Under the pieces are notes generated by a model that was not told the DNA's origin, did not search any database, and saw only the letters and a program-made list of their open reading frames with translations. The position numbers and the translations under genes were made by a program. A stretch of DNA of 64,000 nt from Pseudomonas shirazensis (GTDB lineage Bacteria; Pseudomonadota; Gammaproteobacteria; Pseudomonadales; Pseudomonadaceae), in contig NZ_JABWRD020000001.1 in the NCBI RefSeq assembly GCF_014268785.2, positions 1,005,001 to 1,069,000 on the forward strand. The letters are read 5' to 3'. Positions 26,553 to 34,465 of this stretch are shown here, piece by piece (position 1 is the first letter of the stretch; every line of letters starts with the position of its first letter).

Positions 26553-27911
26553 ATGTCGTTTAGTGACTATCTGAAAGGGCCGGCTCACCGGCAGCGTGCA
26601 GAAGCTCTTGAGGCCCAGCTTGCGGAACTTCAGGTGCAGCATTCTCAGCTGCAAGAGCTCGTCACGAAAATCGGCGCCATGGACGTGGTGAATATCCAGA
26701 AGCTGATTGAGCAAGAGCAAGCGAGGCTAGCGGATGTACGCGAGCAAAACCAACGCTCAGAGAGAGAGTTGGCTGCACTGGCACAGCGCTCCAATGATCT
26801 GCAGGGGCAGATACTTGTCTGGGAAGAGACGGTGCTCCTGGAAAGCTTCGCCCTCTATGAGCCTAAGTTCAAGCTGACGACCAGCCAGGAGTACAAGTCT
26901 CGGCTGGATCACGTTCGCGATCGTCAGAAAGTCCTGATCAAGAATGGCCAGGCAGCCACCGGCAATTCGAACTGGACGGTGAACAACAGCCAGGCCCAAG
27001 GTCGCAAGCTTGTGAACGACATGATCAAGCTGGTGATCCGCTCGTTCAACAACGAAGCTGATGCCTGCGTGGCTAACGTCAAATTCGACAACGTCGAGCT
27101 CGGCGAGAAGCGAATCCTCAAATCCTTTGAAGCTTGCAATCGGTTAGGCAAGATCATGAGCGTCGAGATATCTGGTGTCTACGTTGACCTCAAGCTTGAT
27201 GAGTTGCACCTTGCTCATGAATTCCAGATCAAGAAGCAAGAGGAGAAGGAAGAGGCCAAGCGCGCCCGAGAAGAGCTTAGAGAGCAGCAGAAGCTCGAGC
27301 AGGAAATTCGTGCGGCGCGTGAGAAAATTGCCAAGGAGCGGAAGCACTTCACCACCGCAATGCGTGACCTCCAGGCTCGCCTTGAACAGGTGCAATCTGA
27401 TGAGGAGCGTTCAGCGCTGCTGGTAAAACTGGCCGAGGTTGAGGCAGGTCGTGCCGAGCTTGAGAGCGAAGAAAAGCTCATTGATTACCGTGAGCAAAAT
27501 GCCAAAGCCGGATATGTCTACGTGATTTCTAATCTTGGGGCGTTCGGAGAAGGCATTTACAAGATCGGCATGACTCGCCGCCTTGAGCCTATGGATCGAG
27601 TTGATGAGCTCGGCGACGCCTCGGTGCCGTTCTGGTTCGATGTGCATGCGATGGTTTTCTCGAACAACGCTCCTGCATTGGAAGCGAAGCTGCACGAGCA
27701 TTTTGCATCTGGTCGGCTCAACAAGGTCAACGGGCGGAAAGAATTCTTCCGAGCCGAGATTGCTGAGATCGAGAAGGTCATTCGAGAAAATTACGATGCT
27801 GTCGTAGAGGTCATGCATGAGGCGCCGGCGGAGCAGTATCGTGAAAGCCTGCGCATGGCATTGCCCAAGCCAGCGATCCAGCAATCAGAGCGCATGGCTG
27901 CGGAAAGTTAA
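26553..27911 (+). CDS. Coiled-coil DUF4041 protein with C-terminal GIY-YIG (T5orf172/MUG113) nuclease domain
   Basis: A 452-residue protein. Residues 10-95 and about 225-325 are strongly charged coiled coil (EEKEEAKRAREELREQQKLE). The segment between them (VLLESFALYEPKFKLTTS and NDMIKLVIRSFNNEAD) matches the DUF4041 type. From about 325 the C-terminus is a GIY-YIG-like domain of the T5orf172 type, with VYVISN and GIYKIGMTRR as the paired motifs and ALEAKLHEHF carrying the likely metal-binding Glu. Family members occur in phages, prophages and accessory islands, and the function is undetermined. GGAAGGA precedes the ATG. It is the core gene of the AT-richer patch. Confidence 0.85.
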   Translation: MSFSDYLKGPAHRQRAEALEAQLAELQVQHSQLQELVTKIGAMDVVNIQKLIEQEQARLADVREQNQRSERELAALAQRSNDLQGQILVWEETVLLESFALYEPKFKLTTSQEYKSRLDHVRDRQKVLIKNGQAATGNSNWTVNNSQAQGRKLVNDMIKLVIRSFNNEADACVANVKFDNVELGEKRILKSFEACNRLGKIMSVEISGVYVDLKLDELHLAHEFQIKKQEEKEEAKRAREELREQQKLEQEIRAAREKIAKERKHFTTAMRDLQARLEQVQSDEERSALLVKLAEVEAGRAELESEEKLIDYREQNAKAGYVYVISNLGAFGEGIYKIGMTRRLEPMDRVDELGDASVPFWFDVHAMVFSNNAPALEAKLHEHFASGRLNKVNGRKEFFRAEIAEIEKVIRENYDAVVEVMHEAPAEQYRESLRMALPKPAIQQSERMAAES

Positions 27912-27914
27912 TTC

Positions 27915-28265
27915 GTGATCGAATGCCTGTGTGGAGTAAAGATTGAGCTTCTGTTACTAGAGGGTCTGTGGGCGATTCATACCTGGCACCCAGCTAAGGT
28001 TGAAGAGCGGCAAGTGGTGAGAACGATCATCCTCCCTTGCAAGCGCCTGAATCGCACGCAGGCGCGCTGCGACGGTGTCCTATGCACGGTGCTTGAGCCT
28101 GAGCTGGACTTAGATAAATGGGACCAGCTTGGGCAGTGGTGCAGCTGGACCATCCCGCACAAGCAGTGGCGCTGGCTGACCGGACGGGAAACGACACAAA
28201 ACCAGCTTCATTGGCAGCCACCTCATTCAGGACGCGCCATGAACACGAAAGGCATGGCCCGTTGA
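27915..28265 (+). CDS. Doubtful small ORF (116 aa) behind the DUF4041 gene
   Basis: A GTG-started frame begins 4 bases after the DUF4041 stop (GGAAAG upstream, within that gene). The product is Trp- and Cys-rich (LWAIHTWHP, QWCSWTIPHKQWRW) and matches nothing I know. Its tight spacing argues for coupling, while the unusual composition and rare start argue against it. If it is not real, 27912-28427 is non-coding. Confidence 0.3.
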   Translation: MIECLCGVKIELLLLEGLWAIHTWHPAKVEERQVVRTIILPCKRLNRTQARCDGVLCTVLEPELDLDKWDQLGQWCSWTIPHKQWRWLTGRETTQNQLHWQPPHSGRAMNTKGMAR

Positions 28266-28427
28266 GAGAATGGACGCCAGAAGCGGATTCGTCGAATCAA
28301 TGTCTTACGAGGCTCATACACATTCCTGACATAGCATCTGATTTAACATAATATACATTATGCGTATATTCGTATTGAGCTGCCGGGGCATTGGTTGGCC
28401 AGATTTGAAGCCTGCATTCTGTCTTGA

Positions 28428-28998
28428 TCACTGCGCTGCAGATCGAGCTTGGACCTCCGCGATGTAACCCAACACGAACGAAACTCGCGAGCCTCGCTCC
28501 TTGTAATAGCCATTCACGCTGGCCAACGCCCACCGCAGCAACCTCATCAATACTGGATCGGAAAAATCCCAGCTGGCCCACTCGTACTGATACCGGCTGC
28601 TGGTGAACAAATAGCGATACCGTTCGAATGAGTGTTCCTGACTGTTCAGGGCCAGGCTCTCGCGAATCGCTCCAGGCATAGCGTGAAACAGCGTAAGCAA
28701 ATCGTGAGCGTCACGCTTCTGTTTGGGTGGAATCTTGCCGATTGTCTGCAGCCTACTGATGAGCCGTTTTGAGTGCATCGACGTCGAGCTAGTAGGTTTC
28801 ACCGGCCGTACCTTGATGCTGATCTGGCACGGAAATAAAGCTTTTCAACAGTATTTCCAGGCCGATCTCTGCGTTGACCATGGCAACGCTGGAGAGATTT
28901 TGGGCGTCCAAAAGCTCAGAGGCTTTGAGGTATCTATGGGTGCTTTCAAGCATCCAGCCAGGAAAGTGACTCATTGAAAGGGTGCTCTTGAGGGTCAT
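28428..28998 (-). pseudogene. HEPN-like domain gene, apparently frameshifted
   Basis: Two overlapping leftward frames make one sensible protein. The first (28998-28789) starts MTLKSTLSMSHFPGWMLEST and reads YLKASELLDAQNLSSVAMVNAEIGLEILLKSF. It stops at a TAG just after GETY. The second (28802-28428) carries KRDAHDLLTLFHAMPGAIRE and RLLRWALASVNGYYKERGS. The first half is the typical HEPN pair of helices with NAEIGLEILLK, and the second supplies the DAHDLLTLF helix. A single-base frameshift near 28790-28805 explains the break. A programmed shift or a sequencing error cannot be excluded. HEPN proteins often act as RNases or toxins, but no RxxxxH motif is obvious here. Confidence 0.55.
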
Positions 28999-29008
28999 GC
29001 CAGCTGAA

Positions 29009-29031
29009 GGTAGCCCACCAGGTGAGCTACC
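29009..29031. promoter_or_regulatory. Imperfect palindrome upstream of the HEPN-like gene
   Basis: The arms GGTAGC and GCTACC enclose an 11-base centre that is itself nearly palindromic (CACC/GGTG). It lies 11 bases upstream of the first HEPN-frame ATG and could be an autoregulatory operator or the end of a transcript from the right. An AT-rich stretch follows to about 29100. Confidence 0.4.
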
Positions 29032-29127
29032 CTGCCCTTATTATATGACTCAAAAGAATAGCTACGCTAAATAGTCATTTAGTTTAGTTATATATAGTCC
29101 TTTCCTTTCACCAGGCCTGTACGCCTT

Positions 29128-30438
29128 TCACTGCGTCACCTCCCGCAGCACCTCGTCCTTGACCACCGACCCACCAATCGGCGCCTTAAGCAGCAGGAAG
29201 TACGCCACCGCCGAACACAACGCCACCACTGCGCTGATCATGAACGCCGTATTGAACGACCCCGAGTACTGAATACTAAAGCCCGTAACGATCGGCGCGA
29301 CCGACCCGGCAATATACCCTCCAAAGTTCTGGATCGAACCAAACGAGGCCACCCGCGGGCTGTCGACGATGGTGTTGACGATCATCCACGCCGTGGCACT
29401 GGCCATGTTAATGCTGAATAACGCCAGGCACAGCAGAATCACACACCCGGTAAGCCCGGTGACGTACGACAGCGGCAAGGTAAACAGCGCTGCCAGCACC
29501 AGGCCGGTGATCACGCTGAACTTGCGGCTACCGAGAATGCTCATGCCCCGCTTCACCAGCCGATCACAGAAGCGGCCGGCGACGATGGTCCCTACCGCAC
29601 CAAAGCCATAGGCCAACGACACCACCCAGGCAGTCTTGTATAAGTCCAGGCCATGCTCGCGCTCAAAGTAACCGGGTAGCCAGGTCAGGTGCAGCCAGAG
29701 CATGTAGATCACGCCCATGAAACCCAGCACGGCGCCCCAAGTGCTGCGATGCTTGAACAGGTCGAGCCAGCCGGCAAAGTACGACACCTTGGGTGCTTGC
29801 GGGGCGGCGGCAGGTGCCACGTACTCGCTGGGCAGCGCTTTGCCTTCGGCCGCCAGCTCGGCCAGGTACTGCGCCTTGCTTTTGTAGAAGGTCAGCCAGC
29901 ACACCGCCAGCACTACGCCCAGCAACCCAGTGATGATGAACATGCCGCGCCAGCCGTAGTTGACCATCAACAGCGTCAACAATGGAGGTGCCAGGCAAGG
30001 CCCGAGGCAGGTCGACGACCAGACGATGCCGGTAGGTGTTCCGCGTTCGTTGGCATCGAACCATTCCGACAGCGCCTTGGCTGCCGACGGGAACATCGGC
30101 GCTTCGCCGATCCCCAGCAGCACGCGCAGGCCCATGAAGCCGGCGAAGCTGTTGACCAGGCCGAAGGTAGTCTGGGCGACCGACCAGGCCAGCAACGATG
30201 CGCCAAGGGCGATCTTGCTGCCCAGGCGGTCGATGATCATGCCCATCGGTAACTGGGCGAAGGCATAGGCAATGGAGAACGCCGACAGCAGGATGCCCAT
30301 CTGTGAGGGGCTGATCATCATGTCTTTCTGGATCGAGGTGTTGGCGATCGACAGCGCACTGCGGTCCAGGTAGTTGACGATACCGATCAACAGCAGGAAC
30401 ACCACCGTGATGCTCTGGTACTTCTTCAGTTTGTTCAT
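29128..30438 (-). CDS. MFS transporter of the sugar-acid (ExuT/GudP-like) type
   Basis: A 436-residue, 12-helix transporter. It begins with GIVNYLDRSALSIANTSIQKDM and has GMIIDRLGSKIALGASLLAW. The GIVNYLDR..LS.A motif is typical of hexuronate, glucarate and galactonate carriers. It is the last gene of the leftward sugar-acid operon and should import the substrate of the UxaA-type dehydratase, which would be an aldarate or aldonate (inference). Confidence 0.88.
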   Translation of the reverse strand: MNKLKKYQSITVVFLLLIGIVNYLDRSALSIANTSIQKDMMISPSQMGILLSAFSIAYAFAQLPMGMIIDRLGSKIALGASLLAWSVAQTTFGLVNSFAGFMGLRVLLGIGEAPMFPSAAKALSEWFDANERGTPTGIVWSSTCLGPCLAPPLLTLLMVNYGWRGMFIITGLLGVVLAVCWLTFYKSKAQYLAELAAEGKALPSEYVAPAAAPQAPKVSYFAGWLDLFKHRSTWGAVLGFMGVIYMLWLHLTWLPGYFEREHGLDLYKTAWVVSLAYGFGAVGTIVAGRFCDRLVKRGMSILGSRKFSVITGLVLAALFTLPLSYVTGLTGCVILLCLALFSINMASATAWMIVNTIVDSPRVASFGSIQNFGGYIAGSVAPIVTGFSIQYSGSFNTAFMISAVVALCSAVAYFLLLKAPIGGSVVKDEVLREVTQ

Positions 30439-30530
30439 TGCGTGGCCTTTATTATTATTGTTGCAGCGCGTTCAGCGCCTAGGCGATCCGTCATTGCTGT
30501 CGCGTTCATCCATGGTCGGTTACGGTTGGA

Positions 30531-31748
30531 TCAGGGTTGCCGCGCGGTCACTGCCGCGTCGAGCAGGCCGCGGCGGCTGAGGCTGTCAATCAGCGAGCGC
30601 AGGCCGAAGTTCCAGTGCGGCGCCTGGTCGCTGGTGGTCACCCGATTGCTCAAGGCACCCAGCTGTGCGCTGCTGATGGTGACTACGTCGCCAGGCTTGT
30701 GAGTAAAGCCATTGCCCGGTTGGTCGCGGTCTTGCTTGGGGGCGAACAGGGTGCCGAGAAACAGCACCAGGCCGTCCGGGTACTGGTGATTTTCGTTGAG
30801 GGTCTGCTGCACCAGGTCGAGCGGGTCGCGGCTGATCTGCTGCATCGAGCTGCGGCCCGAGAGGATGAAGCCCTCCTCCCCTTCAACCCGCAGGTCGACT
30901 TCGGCGTTACGCACGTCGTCGAGGCTGAAACCTTCGTCGAACAGACGCAGCAGCGGGCCCAGCGAGGTCGAGGCGTTGTTGTCCTTGGCTTTGGACAGCA
31001 GCAAGGCACTGCGCCCTTCGAAGTCACGCAGGTTGACGTCGTTACCAAGCATGGCGCCCTTGATGCTGCCGTCGCTGGACACTGCCAGTACCACTTCCGG
31101 TTCCGGGTTATTCCAGCTTGATTTGGGATGGATGCCGATGTCGGCGCCGTGCCCGACTGCCGACAGCGGCTGGGCCTTGGTGAAGACTTCGGCATCCGGG
31201 CCGATGCCGACCTCCAGATACTGCGACCACAAGCCCTGCTCCACCAGCACGGCGCGCAACGCCTCGGCCTGGGCCGAACCTGGAACGATCTGTGACAGGT
31301 CGGCACCGATCCGGCTGGCCAGCGTGTCGCGGATCGCATCAGCCTTGGCCGGGTCGCCCTTGGCTTGCTCCTCGACCACACGTTCCAGCAGGCTGGCGGC
31401 AAAGGTCACGCCGGCAGCTTTGACGGCCTGCAGATCAATCGGTGCCAGCAGCCAGGGTTTGCTGATGTCACGTTGGCGCGGATCGCTGTTGGCAAGCAGC
31501 GCCGGCAGCTCGGTCAGCGCATCGGCCAACGGCAGCGAGCGCAGATAAGCCACCGGGTCAGCGACTTCGAGCAGCGCCGAAACCGTGGCGACGTGGGCGC
31601 TGATGTCATGCACTGCGCCCTCCTTCACCAATACTACTGCCGGGCCTTGCTCGGGCAGCCATACCCGCCCTACCCAGCTGCCACTGTTACAAACGGCGGC
31701 ATCGTGGCTCAACGGCAACGACGGCTTGCTGTTCGATTGATCTGTCAT
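30531..31748 (-). CDS. FAH-family enzyme, probable 2-keto-3-deoxy-sugar-acid dehydratase or hydrolase
   Basis: A 405-residue protein of the fumarylacetoacetate hydrolase superfamily. It has an N-terminal extension and a C-terminal catalytic fold showing IHPKSSWNNPEPEVVLAVSS, metal-binding acids (EPEVVLAV), LLSKAKDNNASTSLGPLL and PGDVVTISSAQLG. Long FAH proteins next to a 2-oxoglutarate-semialdehyde dehydrogenase are known as 2-keto-3-deoxy-pentonate dehydratases in Weimberg-type pathways, the XylX and KdaD kinds. Other relatives cleave diketo acids. The neighbour favours the dehydratase reading, though this is not proven. Confidence 0.78.
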   Translation of the reverse strand: MTDQSNSKPSLPLSHDAAVCNSGSWVGRVWLPEQGPAVVLVKEGAVHDISAHVATVSALLEVADPVAYLRSLPLADALTELPALLANSDPRQRDISKPWLLAPIDLQAVKAAGVTFAASLLERVVEEQAKGDPAKADAIRDTLASRIGADLSQIVPGSAQAEALRAVLVEQGLWSQYLEVGIGPDAEVFTKAQPLSAVGHGADIGIHPKSSWNNPEPEVVLAVSSDGSIKGAMLGNDVNLRDFEGRSALLLSKAKDNNASTSLGPLLRLFDEGFSLDDVRNAEVDLRVEGEEGFILSGRSSMQQISRDPLDLVQQTLNENHQYPDGLVLFLGTLFAPKQDRDQPGNGFTHKPGDVVTISSAQLGALSNRVTTSDQAPHWNFGLRSLIDSLSRRGLLDAAVTARQP

Positions 31749-31774
31749 GTCTCTACCTTTTTTGTAGTTGTCTA

Positions 31775-32833
31775 TCAGTGACCAAGCGCGGCCACTTGCA
31801 ATTGGGCGGCGAGCTGGTTGAGGTCTGCGACCAGAGTCGGCGCCAGGCTTACGCCCTGGGCCAAGGCCTTGCTGCGCAGGGCCAGGCCGGCTTGCCCAGG
31901 CAGGCGCACCGGGCGCTCCGGATCTACTGGGCGGCTGGCGAGGATCAGTTGGCCGAGGAAGCTGGTTTCGTCTGTAAACGCCTGTAGGCCGCCAAAGAAG
32001 CGCGGATCAATTACTACCGCAGTGGCCGACGCGCCCCATTGATCAGGGCAGTCCTTGCGGCCATGGCCGGCCAGGCCCGAGGTCAGCGCTTCGACCAGAA
32101 TCGCCAGAGCGAAGCCCTTGTGGCCGAAGCCCTGGCCACCCAGCGGCAAGATGCTGCCCTGCGGGCTGGTGAAGAAGTCCGCAGGGTCATCACTCGCCTT
32201 GCCTGCGTTGCTCATCAGCACCGGGTGCGCCAGTTTGCTGCCGTTATCCCGGCATTGGCTGACCATGGCCATGGTCACGGTGGACATGCTCACATCCAGC
32301 AGGATCGGTTCGCCGCGGGTAGGGATACCGGCAGCAATCGGGTTCGGTGTGTAGATCGGGTCAACGCCGCCATGGGCGCAGACCAACCCCACAGAGGGAT
32401 CTGAGGAATACACCAGCGCGACCAAGCCACGGTCGGTGTATGGCTTCAGGTAGGCCGCCAGGCAGCCAATATGCGCAGCGCGGCGGACCACGGCGATGCC
32501 GATGCCCTGCGCGCTGGCCCCGCTGGCCGCACAGTCCAACGCACGGCTGACGCAGTACGGGCCGAGTACATAGTTGCCGTCGAACAGGCTGGCAACACCG
32601 CTGTCGGAGACCTGCTCCAGCGCTGCCGCCTGAGCCTTGACCTGGCCACTCAACATGCCGCCAATGTAGCGGCTGACCAGATTCAGGCCATGGGTGCGAT
32701 GGCCGAGCAACTCGCCTTCGAGCAGCACTCGGGTTACCACTTGGGCGACCTCCGCGTCGGCGCCGGCATTTTCAAACAGGCGCTCGACAAACGTGCTGAG
32801 CGCGTTCACTTCATAGCGGATGGCTTCGCTCAT
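31775..32833 (-). CDS. Ldh-family (malate/L-lactate dehydrogenase type 2) oxidoreductase
   Basis: A 352-residue NAD(P)-dependent dehydrogenase of the Ldh_2 family (YiaK, ComC and DpkA relatives). HRTHGLNLVSRYIGGML provides the catalytic-His region. AAHIGCLAAYLKPYTDRGLVAL, NPIAAGIPTRGEPILLDVSMS and LPLGGQGFGHKGFALAILVE are conserved blocks. Family substrates are 2-keto acids or 2-hydroxy acids, so it may interconvert a keto-sugar acid and its alcohol. The start ATG 32833 has GGGAG upstream and lies 4 bases after the ALDH stop. A longer frame to 33055 is the ALDH shadow. Confidence 0.85.
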   Translation of the reverse strand: MSEAIRYEVNALSTFVERLFENAGADAEVAQVVTRVLLEGELLGHRTHGLNLVSRYIGGMLSGQVKAQAAALEQVSDSGVASLFDGNYVLGPYCVSRALDCAASGASAQGIGIAVVRRAAHIGCLAAYLKPYTDRGLVALVYSSDPSVGLVCAHGGVDPIYTPNPIAAGIPTRGEPILLDVSMSTVTMAMVSQCRDNGSKLAHPVLMSNAGKASDDPADFFTSPQGSILPLGGQGFGHKGFALAILVEALTSGLAGHGRKDCPDQWGASATAVVIDPRFFGGLQAFTDETSFLGQLILASRPVDPERPVRLPGQAGLALRSKALAQGVSLAPTLVADLNQLAAQLQVAALGH

Positions 32834-32837
32834 ACGC

Positions 32838-34430
32838 TCAGCTCCCGGTTTGGTTGAGCGCTGCCGAGCTCGGCTGACCATCCACCAGGCGCTGAATGCC
32901 CAGCGGGTTGGCGTTCTGCAAGGCCGGCGGCAGCATGGCGTCAGGGATGTTCTGGTAACACACCGGGCGCAGGAAGCGGTCGATGGCCAGGGTGCCAACC
33001 GAGGTGCCACGGGCATCGGAGGTCGCCGGATACGGGCCGCCATGCACCATCGCATCGCACACCTCGACGCCGGTCGGATAGCCGTTGAGCAACACTCGGC
33101 CGACCTTCACTTCCAGTGCGCCAAGCAGCGAGCCGTGGTCAGCCAGGTCTTGCTCATCCGCCAGCAACGTTGCTGTCAGCTGGCCGCGCAGAGCGTTCAC
33201 GGCTTGCAGGAGTTGCTCGGCATCATCGACCCGAACCACCACAGTGCACGGACCAAACACCTCTTCCTGCAGCAGCTCGTCCTGTTCCAGCAGCAGGCTG
33301 ACATCTGCCTCGAACAGCTGCGGCTGGGCCTGATTGCCCTGTTGCCGGGCACCGCTCAGGTGCTCGATACCAGGGTGCGCGAGCAACGTCTGCAGGCCTT
33401 TGTCGTAGCTGCGCAGGGTGCCGGGATTGAGCATGGTTTGCGCCGGCTGATCAGCCATGTGCCCGCGCAATTGCTCGATAAAAGCGGTGAAGTCCGGCGA
33501 GCGAATGCCCAGCACCAGGCCGGGATTGGTGCAGAATTGACCGCAGCCCTGTACAACCGATGCGGTCAGGTCCTTGGCTAGCTGGGCACCGCGACTTGCC
33601 AGAGCCTTCGGCAGTGCCAGCACCGGGTTTATGCTCGACATCTCGGCAAATACCGGGATCGGCTGCGGCCGCGCTGCCGCCATATCGCACAACGCCCGCC
33701 CGCCTTTGAGCGAACCGGTAAAGCCCACCGCCTGGATGCCCGGGTGCTTGACCAGCGCTTCCCCCACGCCGCTGCCGAAGATCATGTTGAACACGCCCGC
33801 CGGCATGCCAGTGCGCTCGGCGGCGCGGATCAACGCTTCGGCAACGCGCTCGGCGGTAGCCATATGGCCGCTGTGGGCTTTGAACACGACCGGGCAGCCG
33901 GCGGCCAATGCCGCAGCGGTATCGCCTCCCGCGGTGGAGAACGCCAGCGGGAAGTTGCTGGCACCGAACACGGCCACCGGGCCAACGCCGATGCGGTATT
34001 GACGCAGGTCGGGGCGTGGCAACGGCGTGCGCGCTGGCAGCGCTTGATCAATACGAGCGCCATAGAAATCGCCACGGCGCAGGACCTTGGCAAACAGACG
34101 CATCTGGCCGCTGGTGCGACCCCGTTCGCCTTGGATTCGCGCGCTGGGCAGCGCGGTTTCCTGGCAGGTCAGGTTGACGAAGTCTTCACCGAGGGTATCG
34201 AGCTCGTCGGCGATCGCCTCAAGAAACTCTGCGCGGCGCACTGCCGGCAAATTGCGAAACGTTGGGAACGCAGCACTGGCCGCCGCCACGGCGTTGTCGA
34301 CCTCGGTCAAGGTCGCTTGATGAAAGCCGCCCGCTAGCTGCTCGCCGGTATGGGCGTCGATGCTGTAGACCAGGGTGTCGCCAAGTGCGCTGCGCTGGCC
34401 GCCGATGAAGTTGAATCCGTTAACGTGCAT
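32838..34430 (-). CDS. Aldehyde dehydrogenase, 2-oxoglutarate-semialdehyde type (class III-like)
   Basis: A 530-residue aldehyde dehydrogenase. The cofactor stretch is GPVAVFGASNFPLAFSTAGG, the Glu is in VFAEMSSINPVLALP, and the catalytic Cys is in VQGCGQFCTNPGLV. The EMSSINPV motif and the length place it with the 2-oxoglutarate-semialdehyde dehydrogenases of sugar-acid and hydroxyproline catabolism. Its reaction would be the last step, yielding 2-oxoglutarate for the TCA cycle. GAGG precedes the ATG. It lies between the UxaA-type dehydratase and the Ldh-family gene in one operon. Confidence 0.88.
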   Translation of the reverse strand: MHVNGFNFIGGQRSALGDTLVYSIDAHTGEQLAGGFHQATLTEVDNAVAAASAAFPTFRNLPAVRRAEFLEAIADELDTLGEDFVNLTCQETALPSARIQGERGRTSGQMRLFAKVLRRGDFYGARIDQALPARTPLPRPDLRQYRIGVGPVAVFGASNFPLAFSTAGGDTAAALAAGCPVVFKAHSGHMATAERVAEALIRAAERTGMPAGVFNMIFGSGVGEALVKHPGIQAVGFTGSLKGGRALCDMAAARPQPIPVFAEMSSINPVLALPKALASRGAQLAKDLTASVVQGCGQFCTNPGLVLGIRSPDFTAFIEQLRGHMADQPAQTMLNPGTLRSYDKGLQTLLAHPGIEHLSGARQQGNQAQPQLFEADVSLLLEQDELLQEEVFGPCTVVVRVDDAEQLLQAVNALRGQLTATLLADEQDLADHGSLLGALEVKVGRVLLNGYPTGVEVCDAMVHGGPYPATSDARGTSVGTLAIDRFLRPVCYQNIPDAMLPPALQNANPLGIQRLVDGQPSSAALNQTGS

Positions 34431-34465
34431 AAAAAATTGCCTCGAAAGATGAAGGGGGCTGTCAG

